From the NCBI RefSeq assembly GCF_006715085.1, contig NZ_VFMM01000001.1, positions 3,348,001 to 3,412,000 of the forward strand: a stretch of DNA of 64,000 bases, in the 5' to 3' direction. The position numbers and the translations under genes are program-made. The first letter of the stretch is position 1, and the number at the start of each line of letters is the position of its first letter. This DNA is from Kribbella jejuensis (GTDB lineage: Bacteria > Actinomycetota > Actinomycetes > Propionibacteriales > Kribbellaceae). Under the pieces are notes generated by a model that saw only the letters and a list, made by a program, of their open reading frames with translations, had not been told where the DNA came from and did not search any database. Shown here one piece after another: positions 8,955-17,298 of this stretch.

Positions 8955-9563
8955 CTACAGGTACATCCCGCCGCTGCCCGGGCCGTTGGTCTCACTCGCC
9001 TGTGGTGCGGCGGGGAACTGCCCGTCGGCCGGCAGCTGCTGACCGCCCGGGAGGGCGCGGCGCATCTGCTCCAACTGCTGGCGGGCGGCCATCTGCTGTG
9101 CGAACAACGCCGTCTGGATGCCGTGGAACAGGCCTTCGAGCCAGCCCACCAGCTGTGCCTGCGCGATCCGCAGTTCGGCGTCGGTCGGCGTGCTGTCGTC
9201 GGTGAAGTCGAGGCTGAGTCGCTCCAGCTCCTCGACCAGCTCCGGCGCCAGGCCGCTCTCCAGCTCCTTGATCGAGGCCTCGTGGATCGACCGCAGCCGG
9301 GCCCGGGAGGCCTCGTCCAGCGGCGCCGACTTCACCTCTTCGAGGAGCTGCCGGATCATGTTCGCGACCCGCATCACCTTGGCCGGTTGCTCCACCAGCT
9401 CGGTGACCGAGCGCGGTTCGTCGTCGCGGTCGTCGTCGTTGCTGTCGGAGCGCGGCGGTCCCTCGACGGCCATGCCGTCCGGCCCGACGATCAGCACCTT
9501 GCCGTCCTCGGTGCGCGCCCCGGCCATCGGAACTGTCTGGCCTTCGCTGCTGCTCTCGGTCAT
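8955..9563 (-). CDS. bpa: Bacterial proteasome activator (Bpa/PafE-like)
   Basis: A 202-residue protein matching the ATP-independent activator of the 20S proteasome of actinobacteria. A Asp-rich disordered N-terminus (about 1-50) precedes a helical bundle (about 52-165) that forms the dodecameric ring. The extreme C-terminus is Gly-Ser-Gly-Gly followed by Met-Tyr-Leu, an HbYX-like tail that docks into the proteasome alpha-ring to open the gate. It feeds unfolded proteins to the proteasome without pupylation. The proteasome genes themselves are not in this window. Confidence 0.9.
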   Translation of the reverse strand: MTESSSEGQTVPMAGARTEDGKVLIVGPDGMAVEGPPRSDSNDDDRDDEPRSVTELVEQPAKVMRVANMIRQLLEEVKSAPLDEASRARLRSIHEASIKELESGLAPELVEELERLSLDFTDDSTPTDAELRIAQAQLVGWLEGLFHGIQTALFAQQMAARQQLEQMRRALPGGQQLPADGQFPAAPQASETNGPGSGGMYL

Positions 9564-9618
9564 TGCCCCATCCTAGTTCGCGGCGCTCACGGGCCCAGGA
9601 CGGTACCCGGCCGCGAAC

Positions 9619-10149
9619 CTAGGAAGCGCGAGCGCGGTGCCGGCGTACGGCGTCGCGGTTGGCGCAGGCGGGACTGCAGTAGCGCTGGCGACCGGTGCGG
9701 GAGAGGTCGGCGTACACGTTGTCGCAGCCGTCCGTCGCGCACCGGCCGAGCCGGGTGACACCGCGGCCGGCCAGGTGCAACGCCGTACCGGTGCTGATCA
9801 GGGTCGCGACCAGCCGGCCGACCGGAACATTGGCCGGCCGGTAATGCATGTGCCAGCCGTCACCGGCGTGGTTCGTGAGGCGGGGATGCTCGGTGTACTT
9901 GGCGAGCATCGCGTTCACCAGGTCGACGCGGGTTTGTTCGTCGGTGGCGTCGACGACCTGCAACCACTCGTCGAGCGCCGTACGCACGGTCGCGAGGTCC
10001 TCCTCGGTCACGCTGCGCGCGCGGACGAGCCGGTTCTCGACACCGCTCTCCTCGCAGCGTGCCGCCAGCTCCTCCGGCGTGTTCGCCGGGCGGGTGGCCA
10101 GGTTCACGGCGAGCAGCACCGCGTCCGCGCCGTAAGGGTTGAGATGCAT
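9619..10149 (-). CDS. CGNR zinc-finger/ABATE domain protein
   Basis: A 176-residue protein of the ABATE plus C-terminal CGNR treble-clef type. The N-terminal part opens with PYGADAVLLAVNLATR. The C-terminal zinc finger supplies ligands as GRCATDGCDN...RQRYCSPACANRDAVRRHRAR, where C-A-N-R stands in for the CGNR name-giving motif. Such proteins are thought to be stress- or metabolite-responsive transcription regulators. It is divergent from a 55-residue ORF, about 25 bp apart. Target genes unknown. Confidence 0.85.
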   Translation of the reverse strand: MHLNPYGADAVLLAVNLATRPANTPEELAARCEESGVENRLVRARSVTEEDLATVRTALDEWLQVVDATDEQTRVDLVNAMLAKYTEHPRLTNHAGDGWHMHYRPANVPVGRLVATLISTGTALHLAGRGVTRLGRCATDGCDNVYADLSRTGRQRYCSPACANRDAVRRHRARAS

Positions 10150-10174
10150 AATGCCATTACATCACGATGGGTGC

Positions 10175-10342
10175 ATGACCGATACCCACCGGCATCGCTG
10201 GCGCCCTGTTTCGAGTCACCAGGTCAGCGAGGGGCTGGTGGTATACCAGCAATGCGCCTGCGGCCAATGGCGCATCGCCTGCACACCGCCGTACCCCGTC
10301 GCGTACCCCGAGCTCGCGGTACTGGATCCGGCCTGTCAGTGA
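10175..10342 (+). CDS. Small Cys-containing hypothetical protein (55 aa)
   Basis: A 55-residue ORF starting with ATG after GATGGG. It has one CxC pair (QQCACGQWR, near residue 28) and two further cysteines, suggesting a zinc-ribbon-like knot, with a pattern HRWRPVSSHQVSEGLVVYQQCACGQW recalling small actinobacterial metal-knuckle proteins (quoted part split for reading: start HRWRPV, middle VVYQQCACGQW). It is divergent from the CGNR gene and its last 7 bases overlap the converging ABC ATPase gene. Function unknown. Confidence 0.5.
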   Translation: MTDTHRHRWRPVSSHQVSEGLVVYQQCACGQWRIACTPPYPVAYPELAVLDPACQ

Positions 10343-11052
10343 CTGTCCTGCAGGAGGGCGTCGGCGTCCGTGAGCGGGCCTGCTTGTCCGACGAGTACGC
10401 CGTCGCGTAGGTAGACGACGCGGTCCGCCCAGGCGGCGTGGCGGGCGTCGTGCGTGACGAGTACGCCGCCGATTCCGTGCTGGTCGCAACGGTCGCGGAG
10501 CAACCGCAGTACGGCTTCGCCGGTCTCCGAGTCGAGCGCCCCGGTCGGCTCGTCCGCGAGTAACAGACGGCGCTCACCGACGATCGCTCTGGCGATCGCG
10601 ACTCGTTGCCGTTGGCCACCGGACATGTCGTCGGGAAACCGGTCCGCGAGTTCTCCGATGCCTACCTCCTCCAGCGCGGCGATCGCGTACTTGCGGGCGC
10701 TCCGGCTGCGGGTGCCGTCGAGCTCCAGTGGGAGCGCGACGTTCTCGGCGGCGGTCAGCGCCGGGATCAGGTTGAAGTCCTGGAAGACGTAGCCGATCCG
10801 GCGCCGGCGGAGCGCGGCGACCGCGTTCGTACTGAGCGTTGCCAGGTCGTTGCCTTCGACAAGTACTTCGCCGCTGCTCGGCCGGTCGAGGCCACCCGCG
10901 CAGGTGAGCAACGTCGACTTGCCGGAACCGGACGGTCCCATCACGGCGACCAGTTCACCGGCCGCGACGCACAGATCCACGCCGCGCAAGGCATGTACGG
11001 CCCGCTCGCCCTCGCCGTGGGTGCGGGTCAGGTGACGGATGTCGAGAATCAC
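10336..11052 (-). CDS. ABC transporter ATP-binding protein, MacB/LolD type
   Basis: A 238-residue nucleotide-binding subunit with Walker A GPSGSGKST (about residues 40-48), Q-loop VFQDFNLIPALTA, signature MSGGQRQRVAIARAI and Walker B LLLADEPTGALDSETGE. The sequence type is that of exporters with FtsX/MacB-like permeases. Its start overlaps the PadR stop by 4 bases, so the two are co-translated. The permease normally encoded just downstream is absent: the next minus-strand gene is the unrelated CGNR protein. It may serve a permease elsewhere or be a remnant of a larger operon. Confidence 0.92.
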   Translation of the reverse strand: MILDIRHLTRTHGEGERAVHALRGVDLCVAAGELVAVMGPSGSGKSTLLTCAGGLDRPSSGEVLVEGNDLATLSTNAVAALRRRRIGYVFQDFNLIPALTAAENVALPLELDGTRSRSARKYAIAALEEVGIGELADRFPDDMSGGQRQRVAIARAIVGERRLLLADEPTGALDSETGEAVLRLLRDRCDQHGIGGVLVTHDARHAAWADRVVYLRDGVLVGQAGPLTDADALLQDSH

Positions 11053-11621
11053 GAGCGGGCCTCCTGCTGGTCCGGAACCTGATAGTTCTGGGGCTCGGCC
11101 CGTTGGGTGCCGCGGTGGCGTAGGAGCATCGCCTCGCAGTGGTCGAGCCAGCGGATCTCGGCCTCGGCGCCGAAGATCATCGACTCGATCACGAGCTGCC
11201 AGGAGATCTCGCCCTGGGCGCTGTTCCGCTTCAATCGGGTCAGCTCCTGCAGCGACTGCATCGTCGACATCCGCTGGCGCTGCACGACCGCGCTGACGTC
11301 GACGCCCGGTACGGCGAGGGCGAGCGCGAGCTTGATCGCGAGCTCGTCCCGGGGCCGCGACTCACGGGTCACCGGCGTCTCGAACCACTTCGCCAGCTCG
11401 GTGCGCCCGGCGTCGGTGATCTCGTACATCGACCGGCCGTCACCCTCGTGGGACGCGGCCCGGACCAGCCCGTCGCGCTCGAGGCGGGTCAGCGTCGTGT
11501 AGACCTGCCCGATGTTCAGCGGCCAGGTCGCCCCGGTGGCGGCTTCGAACTCACCCCGGAGCTGATAGCCGTACTTCGGCCCGTCCTGGAGCAGCGCGAG
11601 CAATCCGTGCTTGATCGACAT
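11049..11621 (-). CDS. PadR family transcriptional regulator
   Basis: A 190-residue PadR-s2-like repressor. The winged HTH occupies residues 1-75 (start MSIKHGLLALLQDGPKYGYQ; wing near RLERDGLV), followed by a C-terminal helical dimerisation domain. It is the first gene of a two-gene unit with the ABC ATPase, overlapping by 4 bases. PadR regulators of this kind repress adjacent exporter genes and are released by the exported drug. A palindrome sits directly in front of it. Confidence 0.9.
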   Translation of the reverse strand: MSIKHGLLALLQDGPKYGYQLRGEFEAATGATWPLNIGQVYTTLTRLERDGLVRAASHEGDGRSMYEITDAGRTELAKWFETPVTRESRPRDELAIKLALALAVPGVDVSAVVQRQRMSTMQSLQELTRLKRNSAQGEISWQLVIESMIFGAEAEIRWLDHCEAMLLRHRGTQRAEPQNYQVPDQQEARS

Positions 11622-11623
11622 GG

Positions 11624-11650
11624 ATACTGAGTATGCATACCCGGTATGCG
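11624..11650. promoter_or_regulatory. Probable PadR operator
   Basis: Directly upstream of the PadR start lies a perfect palindrome GTATGCATAC (11631-11640) flanked by GATACT on one side and GGTATGC on the other, giving repeated GTAT/ATAC half sites. This fits autoregulation by PadR. The divergent TetR gene ends just beyond. Confidence 0.5.
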
Positions 11651-11654
11651 TGCG

Positions 11655-12227
11655 TCAATCCGCCGCGTGCAGTCGGCGGACGAGGCGGGCCGTGATCGCC
11701 TCCACGTCGTACGGGCGTCCGGTGCCCGGAGTGAGTTGGTCGAGCATCAGCCCGTCGATCGCGAAGTGCAGCAGCCGGATCTCCTCGGCGCCGCCCGGCA
11801 GCCCGGCGTTCGCGTTGAAGGCGACGTCGGCGTCGAAGCCCTGACGCAGGGTGCGCGAGAGGATCTCGTGCAGGCCGGGCCGCCGCGCGGCCTCGAGGCG
11901 GAGCTCGAACAGGGCGAGGGTGAGTTCGGGGCGGTCGAGCAGGCGCTTGACGATGTAGTGCACGTAGTCGATCGCGAGCTCGATGCCCAGCTCGCGTTCT
12001 GCCAGCGGTTCGAGGGCGGCCTCGGCGGGGGCCAGGCGCTCGAAGATTCGCTCACCGAGCGCGCCGAGCAGCGCGTCGCGGGTCTTGAAGTAGTTGGACG
12101 CCGTCCCGGCCGGCAGTCCGGCGGCCGCGTCGACGGCGCGGTGGGTCAGGCCGCGGGCGCCCTCGGTGGCGAGCACGTCGAGGCCGGCGTCGGCGAGTTT
12201 GGTACGGCGTTCCGCGTTCCGGGGCAT
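11655..12227 (-). CDS. TetR family transcriptional regulator
   Basis: A 190-residue TetR protein. HTH residues about 24-45 read HRAVDAAAGLPAGTASNYF, which is the form seen in regulators of VOC or efflux neighbours. The C-terminal region resembles the TetR_C_13/20 type helical bundle. It is divergent from a VOC protein gene across a 73-bp gap that holds a near-perfect inverted repeat, so mutual regulation is likely. Confidence 0.9.
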   Translation of the reverse strand: MPRNAERRTKLADAGLDVLATEGARGLTHRAVDAAAGLPAGTASNYFKTRDALLGALGERIFERLAPAEAALEPLAERELGIELAIDYVHYIVKRLLDRPELTLALFELRLEAARRPGLHEILSRTLRQGFDADVAFNANAGLPGGAEEIRLLHFAIDGLMLDQLTPGTGRPYDVEAITARLVRRLHAAD

Positions 12228-12249
12228 GTTGACAGCCTAGCAGGACTTC

Positions 12250-12287
12250 CACTACAACTGTCGTACTCAATAACAACAGCTGTAGTG
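12250..12287. promoter_or_regulatory. Probable TetR operator
   Basis: CACTACAACTGT (12250-12261) pairs with ACAGCTGTAGTG (12276-12287) at 11 of 12 positions in the gap between the divergent TetR and VOC genes. Size and location fit a TetR dimer-of-dimers site covering both promoters. Confidence 0.6.
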
Positions 12288-12300
12288 ATTAGGAGCGAGT

Positions 12301-12720
12301 ATGCAACCGGCAGTATTCGGCGCCACCGTGGTCACCGACCGGCCCGCGGAGGTCGCCGCCTTCTACACGCAGTACCTCGACCTGCAGATCGGGATCGATC
12401 TGGGGTGGTTCATCACGGTTCGCCGCGGTACGGCGGACTGGGAGCTGGCGATCGCGGAGCGCGGGCATCCGACGATCCCGGCGGCCGTGTCGGCACTGAC
12501 CGAGACCGGCAACGTGTTCGGCTTCGTCGTGGACGACGCCGACAAGGTCGCCGACGCGCTCCGCGAAGGCGGCGTACAGCTCGAAGGCGAGCCCGTGACC
12601 GAGCCGTTCGGTCAACGGCACTTCTTCGTCCGCGACCCGGCCGGCACCTGGATCGACGTCATCCAACTGGTCGAACCCGACCCGGATTGGGCCGCGGCCA
12701 ACCTGCCGACGGCCCCATGA
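12301..12720 (+). CDS. VOC family protein (glyoxalase/dioxygenase fold)
   Basis: A 139-residue vicinal-oxygen-chelate protein with the paired beta-alpha-beta-beta-beta modules; the second module ends with HFFVRDPAGTWIDVIQLVE, typical of this fold. The usual metal-binding His/Glu set is incomplete, so it may bind or sequester a compound (as bleomycin-resistance-type proteins do) rather than catalyse. Divergent from its likely TetR regulator. Ligand unknown. Confidence 0.85.
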   Translation: MQPAVFGATVVTDRPAEVAAFYTQYLDLQIGIDLGWFITVRRGTADWELAIAERGHPTIPAAVSALTETGNVFGFVVDDADKVADALREGGVQLEGEPVTEPFGQRHFFVRDPAGTWIDVIQLVEPDPDWAAANLPTAP

Positions 12721-12729
12721 CCCGCCGGA

Positions 12730-12833
12730 GCGGATCTCCAACACTCACCAAGTCCGCCCGAGTGGCCCGGACGTCGGCACGCTGAGCGTGCGGCGGCGGC
12801 GCCGCCAGGCGTTGGTGAGTGTTGGGGGTCCGC
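12730..12833. repeat. Long palindromic element, copy 1 (between convergent genes)
   Basis: Two 22-base arms at 12730-12751 and 12812-12833 match as inverted repeats at 20 of 22 positions; the shared core is CCAACACTCACCAA and its complement. The interior has a second GC-rich hairpin (GGCGGC/GCCGCC). A second copy with closely similar arms is at 42051-42151. Both lie between convergent genes, so the RNA would fold into a long terminator-like stem. Confidence 0.75.
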
Positions 12834-13811
12834 TCAGATGGTGAGCAGGACCTTACCGAGCTGGGCGGATTGCTCGAGGGTCTGGTGTGCCTTCGCGACC
12901 TCGGCGAGCGGGAAGGTGGAGTGCACGATCGGGCGGACCTTCTTCGCCTCGATCAGTGGCCAGACGTGGCCGACGACCTCGGTGAGGATGCGGCCCTTGT
13001 CCTCCACCGAGCGGGTCCGCAGACCGGTCGCGACGATCGAGCCGCGGCGGCTCATCAGCCGGCCGAGATCCAGTTCGCCGGTGCTGCCGCCCTGCATGCC
13101 GATCACGACCAGCCGCCCGTCGAACGCGAGCGCCTTCACGTTGTCGCTCAGGTACTTCGCGCCGATGATGTCGAGGATCACGTCGGCGCCGGCACCCTTC
13201 GTGGCCTCCTTGACCACCGACGCCCACTCGGCTTCCTTGTAGTTGATCGCGACGTCCGCGCCGAGCCGGGTGCAGAACTCCATCTTCTCGGTGCTGCCGA
13301 CCGTGGTCAGCACCCGCGCGCCGTGCGCGACGCCGAGCTGGATCGCCATCGAGCCGATACCGGACGAGCCGCCATGCACCAGCAGCGTCTCGCCGTCCTT
13401 GAGATGCGCGGTCATGAAGACGTTGGACCAGACGGTCGCCACGACCTCGGGCAGTGCGGCCGCGCTGACGAGGTCGAGACCGTCCGGGACCGGCATCACC
13501 TGCGGTGCCGGTACGACGACCTGCTCGGCGTACCCGCCGCCGGCCAGCAGCGCGCAGCACTCGTCGCCGACCGACCAGCCCTCGACCTCGGCGCCCACCT
13601 TGGCGATCCGGCCGGACACCTCGAGGCCGATCGTGCCCGGTGCGCCGGGCGGCGGCGGGTAGAAACCTTGGCGCTGTAGCAGGTCGGCACGGTTCACACC
13701 GGCGGCGACGACGTCGATGACGACCTCGTCGACCGCTGGTTCGGGGTTCGGGATCTCGCCGATCCCGAGGACGTCGATCCCGCCGGCACCGTTGCACACC
13801 ACAGCTCGCAT
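12834..13811 (-). CDS. NAD(P)H-quinone oxidoreductase, PIG3-like
   Basis: A 325-residue zinc-independent MDR enzyme. It starts MRAVVCNGAGG, has the NRADLLQRQGFYPPPPG block typical of the TP53I3/PIG3-QorA branch near residue 45, and NADPH-binding VHGGSSGIGSMAIQL near residue 145. The family reduces quinones using NADPH by one-electron transfer. The frame continues 60 codons upstream but that stretch is a Cys/Ser/Arg-rich shadow of the next gene, so I start at ATG 13811. The stop lies directly against the palindromic element. Confidence 0.92.
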   Translation of the reverse strand: MRAVVCNGAGGIDVLGIGEIPNPEPAVDEVVIDVVAAGVNRADLLQRQGFYPPPPGAPGTIGLEVSGRIAKVGAEVEGWSVGDECCALLAGGGYAEQVVVPAPQVMPVPDGLDLVSAAALPEVVATVWSNVFMTAHLKDGETLLVHGGSSGIGSMAIQLGVAHGARVLTTVGSTEKMEFCTRLGADVAINYKEAEWASVVKEATKGAGADVILDIIGAKYLSDNVKALAFDGRLVVIGMQGGSTGELDLGRLMSRRGSIVATGLRTRSVEDKGRILTEVVGHVWPLIEAKKVRPIVHSTFPLAEVAKAHQTLEQSAQLGKVLLTI

Positions 13812-13821
13812 GCTGTTCAAC

Positions 13822-14679
13822 CTACTTGACGAGCTGCTGCATGTCCTCGGCGATGCTGTCCAGGTAAGTGGTCTCGCCTGTCGACTTGAACCAGTCCCAT
13901 AGCTCGAGCGAGTGGTACAGCCGGTACAGGTCGATCCGGTCCTGCGGCACGGCGCCGTACCCGTCGTACAGGCCCGCGAGTTTGGCGGCATCGTCGTGGG
14001 CCGAGTACTGGATCGTCTTCGCGAGGTCGATCAGCGGGTCGGCGGCGATCGCGTTCTCGACGTCGATGAAGCCGTTGACCTCCCCGGTCGTCGGGTCGAC
14101 GAGGATGTTGCCCTCGTGGAAGTCGTTGTGGCACAGGACGGCGGACTTGTTGTCCGCGAACAGGTGCTGGTGTTGCTCGACGTGCGTTGCGATCTTGGCG
14201 TGCAGCTCCGGGTCTCCGTCCAGCTCTGCGAACTCGCGGAGCTTCTTGGCGAACTGGCGGCGCATGTACTGGTCGTTGTCCGGCAGCGGATCGAGGATCT
14301 GGTCGGTCAGGTAGCCGTACTCCGGTTGGCTGATGCTGTGGATCCGCCGGAGCAGTTCGCCGAGCTGCGCGTACGTCGTACGCCAGTCGGCCGGTGCTGA
14401 TTGGGAGAGCGGTACGCCGTCGAGCTTGCTGAGCATCGTGACACCGTCGCCGACGTGCAGGACCTGCGGGACGTACCCACTGGCCACGGGCTCGAGCATT
14501 TCGTAGACGTGGACTTCCTTCGCCTGCTTCCAGCGCCACTCCGGCGCGTAGACCTTCACGATCACAGGGCCGTCCGCTGTCTGCACCTCGTACACGGTGC
14601 TCAGCTGACCGCCTGTGCGTTGCGTGGTGGTGCCGGCCTTCGTGTGGAGTGCGTCCTCGACCAGTTGCGCGACGTCCAT
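13822..14679 (-). CDS. Phosphotransferase of the APH/choline kinase fold
   Basis: A 285-residue small-molecule kinase. The catalytic loop is CHNDFHEGNILV (Asp and Asn, near residue 160) and the metal-binding Asp follows in FIDVENA. The N-terminal lobe carries the Lys in VIVKVYAPEW. This fold includes aminoglycoside phosphotransferases, but nothing here shows antibiotic specificity; many actinobacterial members phosphorylate metabolites. It is 10 bases upstream of the quinone oxidoreductase on the same strand and may be co-transcribed. Confidence 0.85.
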   Translation of the reverse strand: MDVAQLVEDALHTKAGTTTQRTGGQLSTVYEVQTADGPVIVKVYAPEWRWKQAKEVHVYEMLEPVASGYVPQVLHVGDGVTMLSKLDGVPLSQSAPADWRTTYAQLGELLRRIHSISQPEYGYLTDQILDPLPDNDQYMRRQFAKKLREFAELDGDPELHAKIATHVEQHQHLFADNKSAVLCHNDFHEGNILVDPTTGEVNGFIDVENAIAADPLIDLAKTIQYSAHDDAAKLAGLYDGYGAVPQDRIDLYRLYHSLELWDWFKSTGETTYLDSIAEDMQQLVK

Positions 14680-14712
14680 GCTGTTGAACCTACGGGCGCC
14701 GTCCAGTGGTTT

Positions 14713-15252
14713 TCAGTCGTCGAGGTCGGCCCAGGTGTCGACGTCGTCGCCTGCTCGGGTCGGTGCGGTCCAGGCGAGGTCGAGGACGGCGAGAGTACGG
14801 CGTACCGACTTGTCCCGTGGGTCGCCTACTTGTGCGATGGCGTCGGCCAGGGCGGTACGGCGGTATGCCGCGGCGAGCTGCTGCTCCTGGCCGGAGGTGT
14901 CGCGCAGCCCGTACCCGTCGTGGTCGCCCAGGCTGGTGACGAGGCCGTCTACGTCCTTCGCGGTGATCCAGGGCAGGTCGCAGCTGACCACCACAACCAC
15001 GGGCGCTGTCCCGTACGCCAGCCCCGCCGCCAACCCAGCCACCGGCCCACCCGCCGGCGGCTCCTCCAGAGTCCACTTCACTTCCCGGTACGCCGTCCGG
15101 ACCGCCCCCACCACCACCGTCTCCGTAGCTCCCGCAGTGGCACTCAACACCCGATCCAACAACGACACCCCGTCCAACACGAGCATCGCCTTGTCCACCC
15201 CTCCGAACCGAGTAGACCCACCCCCCGCCAACACCACCGCGTCGAACTCCAC
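14713..15252 (-). CDS. MobA-like molybdenum cofactor guanylyltransferase/NTP transferase
   Basis: A 179-residue MobA-type nucleotidyltransferase. It begins with the nucleotide-binding VVLAGGGSTRFGGVDKAML (the LAGGxSxRxGxDKA consensus, residues 5-23), and VSCDLPWI marks the metal/nucleotide Asp near residue 92. It would attach GMP or CMP to molybdopterin. No other cofactor genes are next to it. A narrower alternative is a related sugar or cofactor nucleotidyltransferase. Confidence 0.82.
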   Translation of the reverse strand: MEFDAVVLAGGGSTRFGGVDKAMLVLDGVSLLDRVLSATAGATETVVVGAVRTAYREVKWTLEEPPAGGPVAGLAAGLAYGTAPVVVVVSCDLPWITAKDVDGLVTSLGDHDGYGLRDTSGQEQQLAAAYRRTALADAIAQVGDPRDKSVRRTLAVLDLAWTAPTRAGDDVDTWADLDD

Positions 15253-15310
15253 CTCTTCAGTCTCCCAGGCTTGGCGTTCAAGAGTCGGCTTCTTACGGCA
15301 CCATGGACAG

Positions 15311-16102
15311 ATGAGGATTGCCGTGGTGCAGACCGCCAGCAGTTACGACAAGGCGGCCAACCGGGACCTGGTCACGCGTCTGGTTGCGGACGCGGCGCAA
15401 GGCCGCCCGGATCTCGTCGTACTCCCGGAAGCGATGATGTCCGACTTCGCGGTCGACGGAGAGTCGGTCGCGGAGGCCGCCGAGCCGTTGGACGGAGAGT
15501 TCGTGGCAACGCTGCGCAAGGCCGCGGTCGAGCACGGCGTGGCGATCGTGGCCGGCATGTTCGAGCGCAGCTGCGACCAGAGCCGCCCGTACAACACCCT
15601 CCTCGCGGTCGGCGCAGACGGCGTACTGCTCGGGGCCTATCGCAAGATCCACCTGTACGACGCCTTCGGGTACAAGGAGTCCGACCAGCTCACTGCCGGC
15701 GACGTAGCACCGGTAGTGATCCAGGTAGGCGACCACACGCTCGGCCTGATGACCTGCTACGACCTGCGCTTCCCAGAGCTGTCCCGTGCGCTCGTAGACG
15801 CCGGCGCGGAGGTCCTGGTCGTCCCGGCGGCCTGGGTACGCGGACCGCTGAAGGAGCACCACTGGACGACTCTCCTCACAGCACGCGCGATCGAGAACAC
15901 CTGCTACGTCGCAGCCGCCGCACAGAACGGCAAGAAGTACTGCGGCCTCAGTCAGGTCGTCGACCCGCAAGGCATCGCCCTGACATCAGTAGGTGAGTCG
16001 GACGGAACGGGGTATGCGGAGGTCTCCGCTGAGCGCCTGGCCGACGTACGCAAGCGCAACCCGTCACTGCAGAACCGCCGGTACTCCGTCACGCCGCGCT
16101 GA
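15311..16102 (+). CDS. Nitrilase-superfamily carbon-nitrogen hydrolase
   Basis: A 263-residue amidase with the Glu-Lys-Cys triad: Glu in VLPEAMMSD (about residue 40), Lys in YRKIHLYDAFGYKES (about 112) and Cys in LMTCYDLRFPEL (about 146). The YRKIHLYDAFGY form is that of deaminated-glutathione/omega-amidase (Nit1/Nit2-like) enzymes, which clean up metabolites made by side reactions. I start at ATG 15311; the long in-frame extension back to 14615 is antisense to the MobA gene and has no family similarity. Confidence 0.9.
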   Translation: MRIAVVQTASSYDKAANRDLVTRLVADAAQGRPDLVVLPEAMMSDFAVDGESVAEAAEPLDGEFVATLRKAAVEHGVAIVAGMFERSCDQSRPYNTLLAVGADGVLLGAYRKIHLYDAFGYKESDQLTAGDVAPVVIQVGDHTLGLMTCYDLRFPELSRALVDAGAEVLVVPAAWVRGPLKEHHWTTLLTARAIENTCYVAAAAQNGKKYCGLSQVVDPQGIALTSVGESDGTGYAEVSAERLADVRKRNPSLQNRRYSVTPR

Positions 16103-16157
16103 CCAGTGCGCGGACTCACTGGTACCTGAAAATCGCTGACCCGTTAACCTCCAGAGC

Positions 16158-17195
16158 GTGCTGGATGGGTTTGATCTGGAGCATCACGGCGATCTCGAGG
16201 TCGGTGAGGGGTTGGTCGACCTCGCCGTCAATGTCCGCGCGGACACCCCGCCGCCGTGGTTGCTCCACGCGATCACCGCGAGCCTGACCGACCTGGCCGC
16301 GTACCCACGTGCGGACGCCGCGATCGGAGCCGTCGCCACCCGGCACGGGGTCGCTCCCGACCGCGTACTGCTCACCGCGGGTGCCGCGGAGGCGTTCGTA
16401 CTGATCGCGCGGGCGTTCCGGCCGCGGCATCCGGTGGTGGTCCATCCCCAGTTCACCGAGCCGGAGGCGGCGCTGCGTTCGGCCGGGCACCTGGTCGACC
16501 GGGTGATCCTGCGGCCCGAGGACGGGTTCGTCCTGGATCCGGCCGCCGTACCGCACGACGCGGACCTCGTCGTCATCGGGAATCCGACCAACCCGACCTC
16601 GGTGCTGCACCGCGCCGACGACCTGCGGGAACTCGCGCGGCCGGATCGGCTCCTGGTCGTCGACGAGGCGTTCATGGACGCCGTACCGGGTGAGCCGGAG
16701 TCGCTGGCCGGCGCGTCGATTCCGGGACTGGTGGTGATCCGGAGCCTGACGAAGACGTGGGGGCTGGCCGGGCTGCGGGTCGGGTACGTGCTTGCCGGGG
16801 CGAGCCTGATCGAGCAGTTGGCCGCAGTCCAACCGCACTGGCCGGTGTCCACTCCTGCACTCGCGGCGGCAATTGCCTGCAGCAACGAGCGTGCGGTCGA
16901 GGAGGCCGCGCAGGCAGCGCTCGACATCGAGCGGCAACGTGTCCATTTGCTTGACAGTCTGGGTGCTGTGCAGGGCGTCTCGACGTGCGGCGTGGCCCGG
17001 GCGCCGTTCGTGCTGGTGCAGGTTCCGGGGGCAGTGCAGGTGCGGGAATCCCTTCGTTTGAAGGGGTTTGCGGTCCGGCGGGGGGACACGTTCCCGGGGC
17101 TGGGGCCGGACTGGTTGCGGATCGCCGTACGGCCTTTCGATGTCACCGACGGGTTTGTGAAGGTGCTGTCCGATGTAATCGAGTTGGCGCTGTAA
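16158..17195 (+). CDS. PLP-dependent aminotransferase, Rv2231c/CobC-like
   Basis: A 345-residue class I/II aminotransferase-fold protein, start GTG 16158. It has GNPTNPTSVL for the PLP-contacting Asn, VVDEAFMDA for the PLP ring Asp, and the Schiff-base Lys in SLTKTWGLAGLRVGY. The order and gaps fit the mycobacterial Rv2231c family named CobC by relation to threonine-phosphate decarboxylase, which provides aminopropanol for cobalamin. No other cobalamin genes are present in the window. Histidinol-phosphate aminotransferase is a less likely alternative. Confidence 0.85.
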   Translation: MLDGFDLEHHGDLEVGEGLVDLAVNVRADTPPPWLLHAITASLTDLAAYPRADAAIGAVATRHGVAPDRVLLTAGAAEAFVLIARAFRPRHPVVVHPQFTEPEAALRSAGHLVDRVILRPEDGFVLDPAAVPHDADLVVIGNPTNPTSVLHRADDLRELARPDRLLVVDEAFMDAVPGEPESLAGASIPGLVVIRSLTKTWGLAGLRVGYVLAGASLIEQLAAVQPHWPVSTPALAAAIACSNERAVEEAAQAALDIERQRVHLLDSLGAVQGVSTCGVARAPFVLVQVPGAVQVRESLRLKGFAVRRGDTFPGLGPDWLRIAVRPFDVTDGFVKVLSDVIELAL

Positions 17196-17298
17196 CGCGC
17201 CAGGGGGTTTAGCTGAGCTGCACTTTGCGCACAAGATGGCCAGGTGCCCATGGATTGTCTCGGGGCAACTTCTGGCCGTTCGCGAAGGGAGTAGCACG

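Noticed and set aside
13822..14679. Aminoglycoside resistance gene
   Set aside because: Only the general APH kinase fold is seen; nothing shows antibiotic specificity, and such kinases are common housekeeping genes in soil actinobacteria.
14615..15310. Long N-terminal extension of the nitrilase frame
   Set aside because: It is antisense to the MobA-like gene, Ser/Arg/Pro-rich, and the nitrilase fold begins at ATG 15311.
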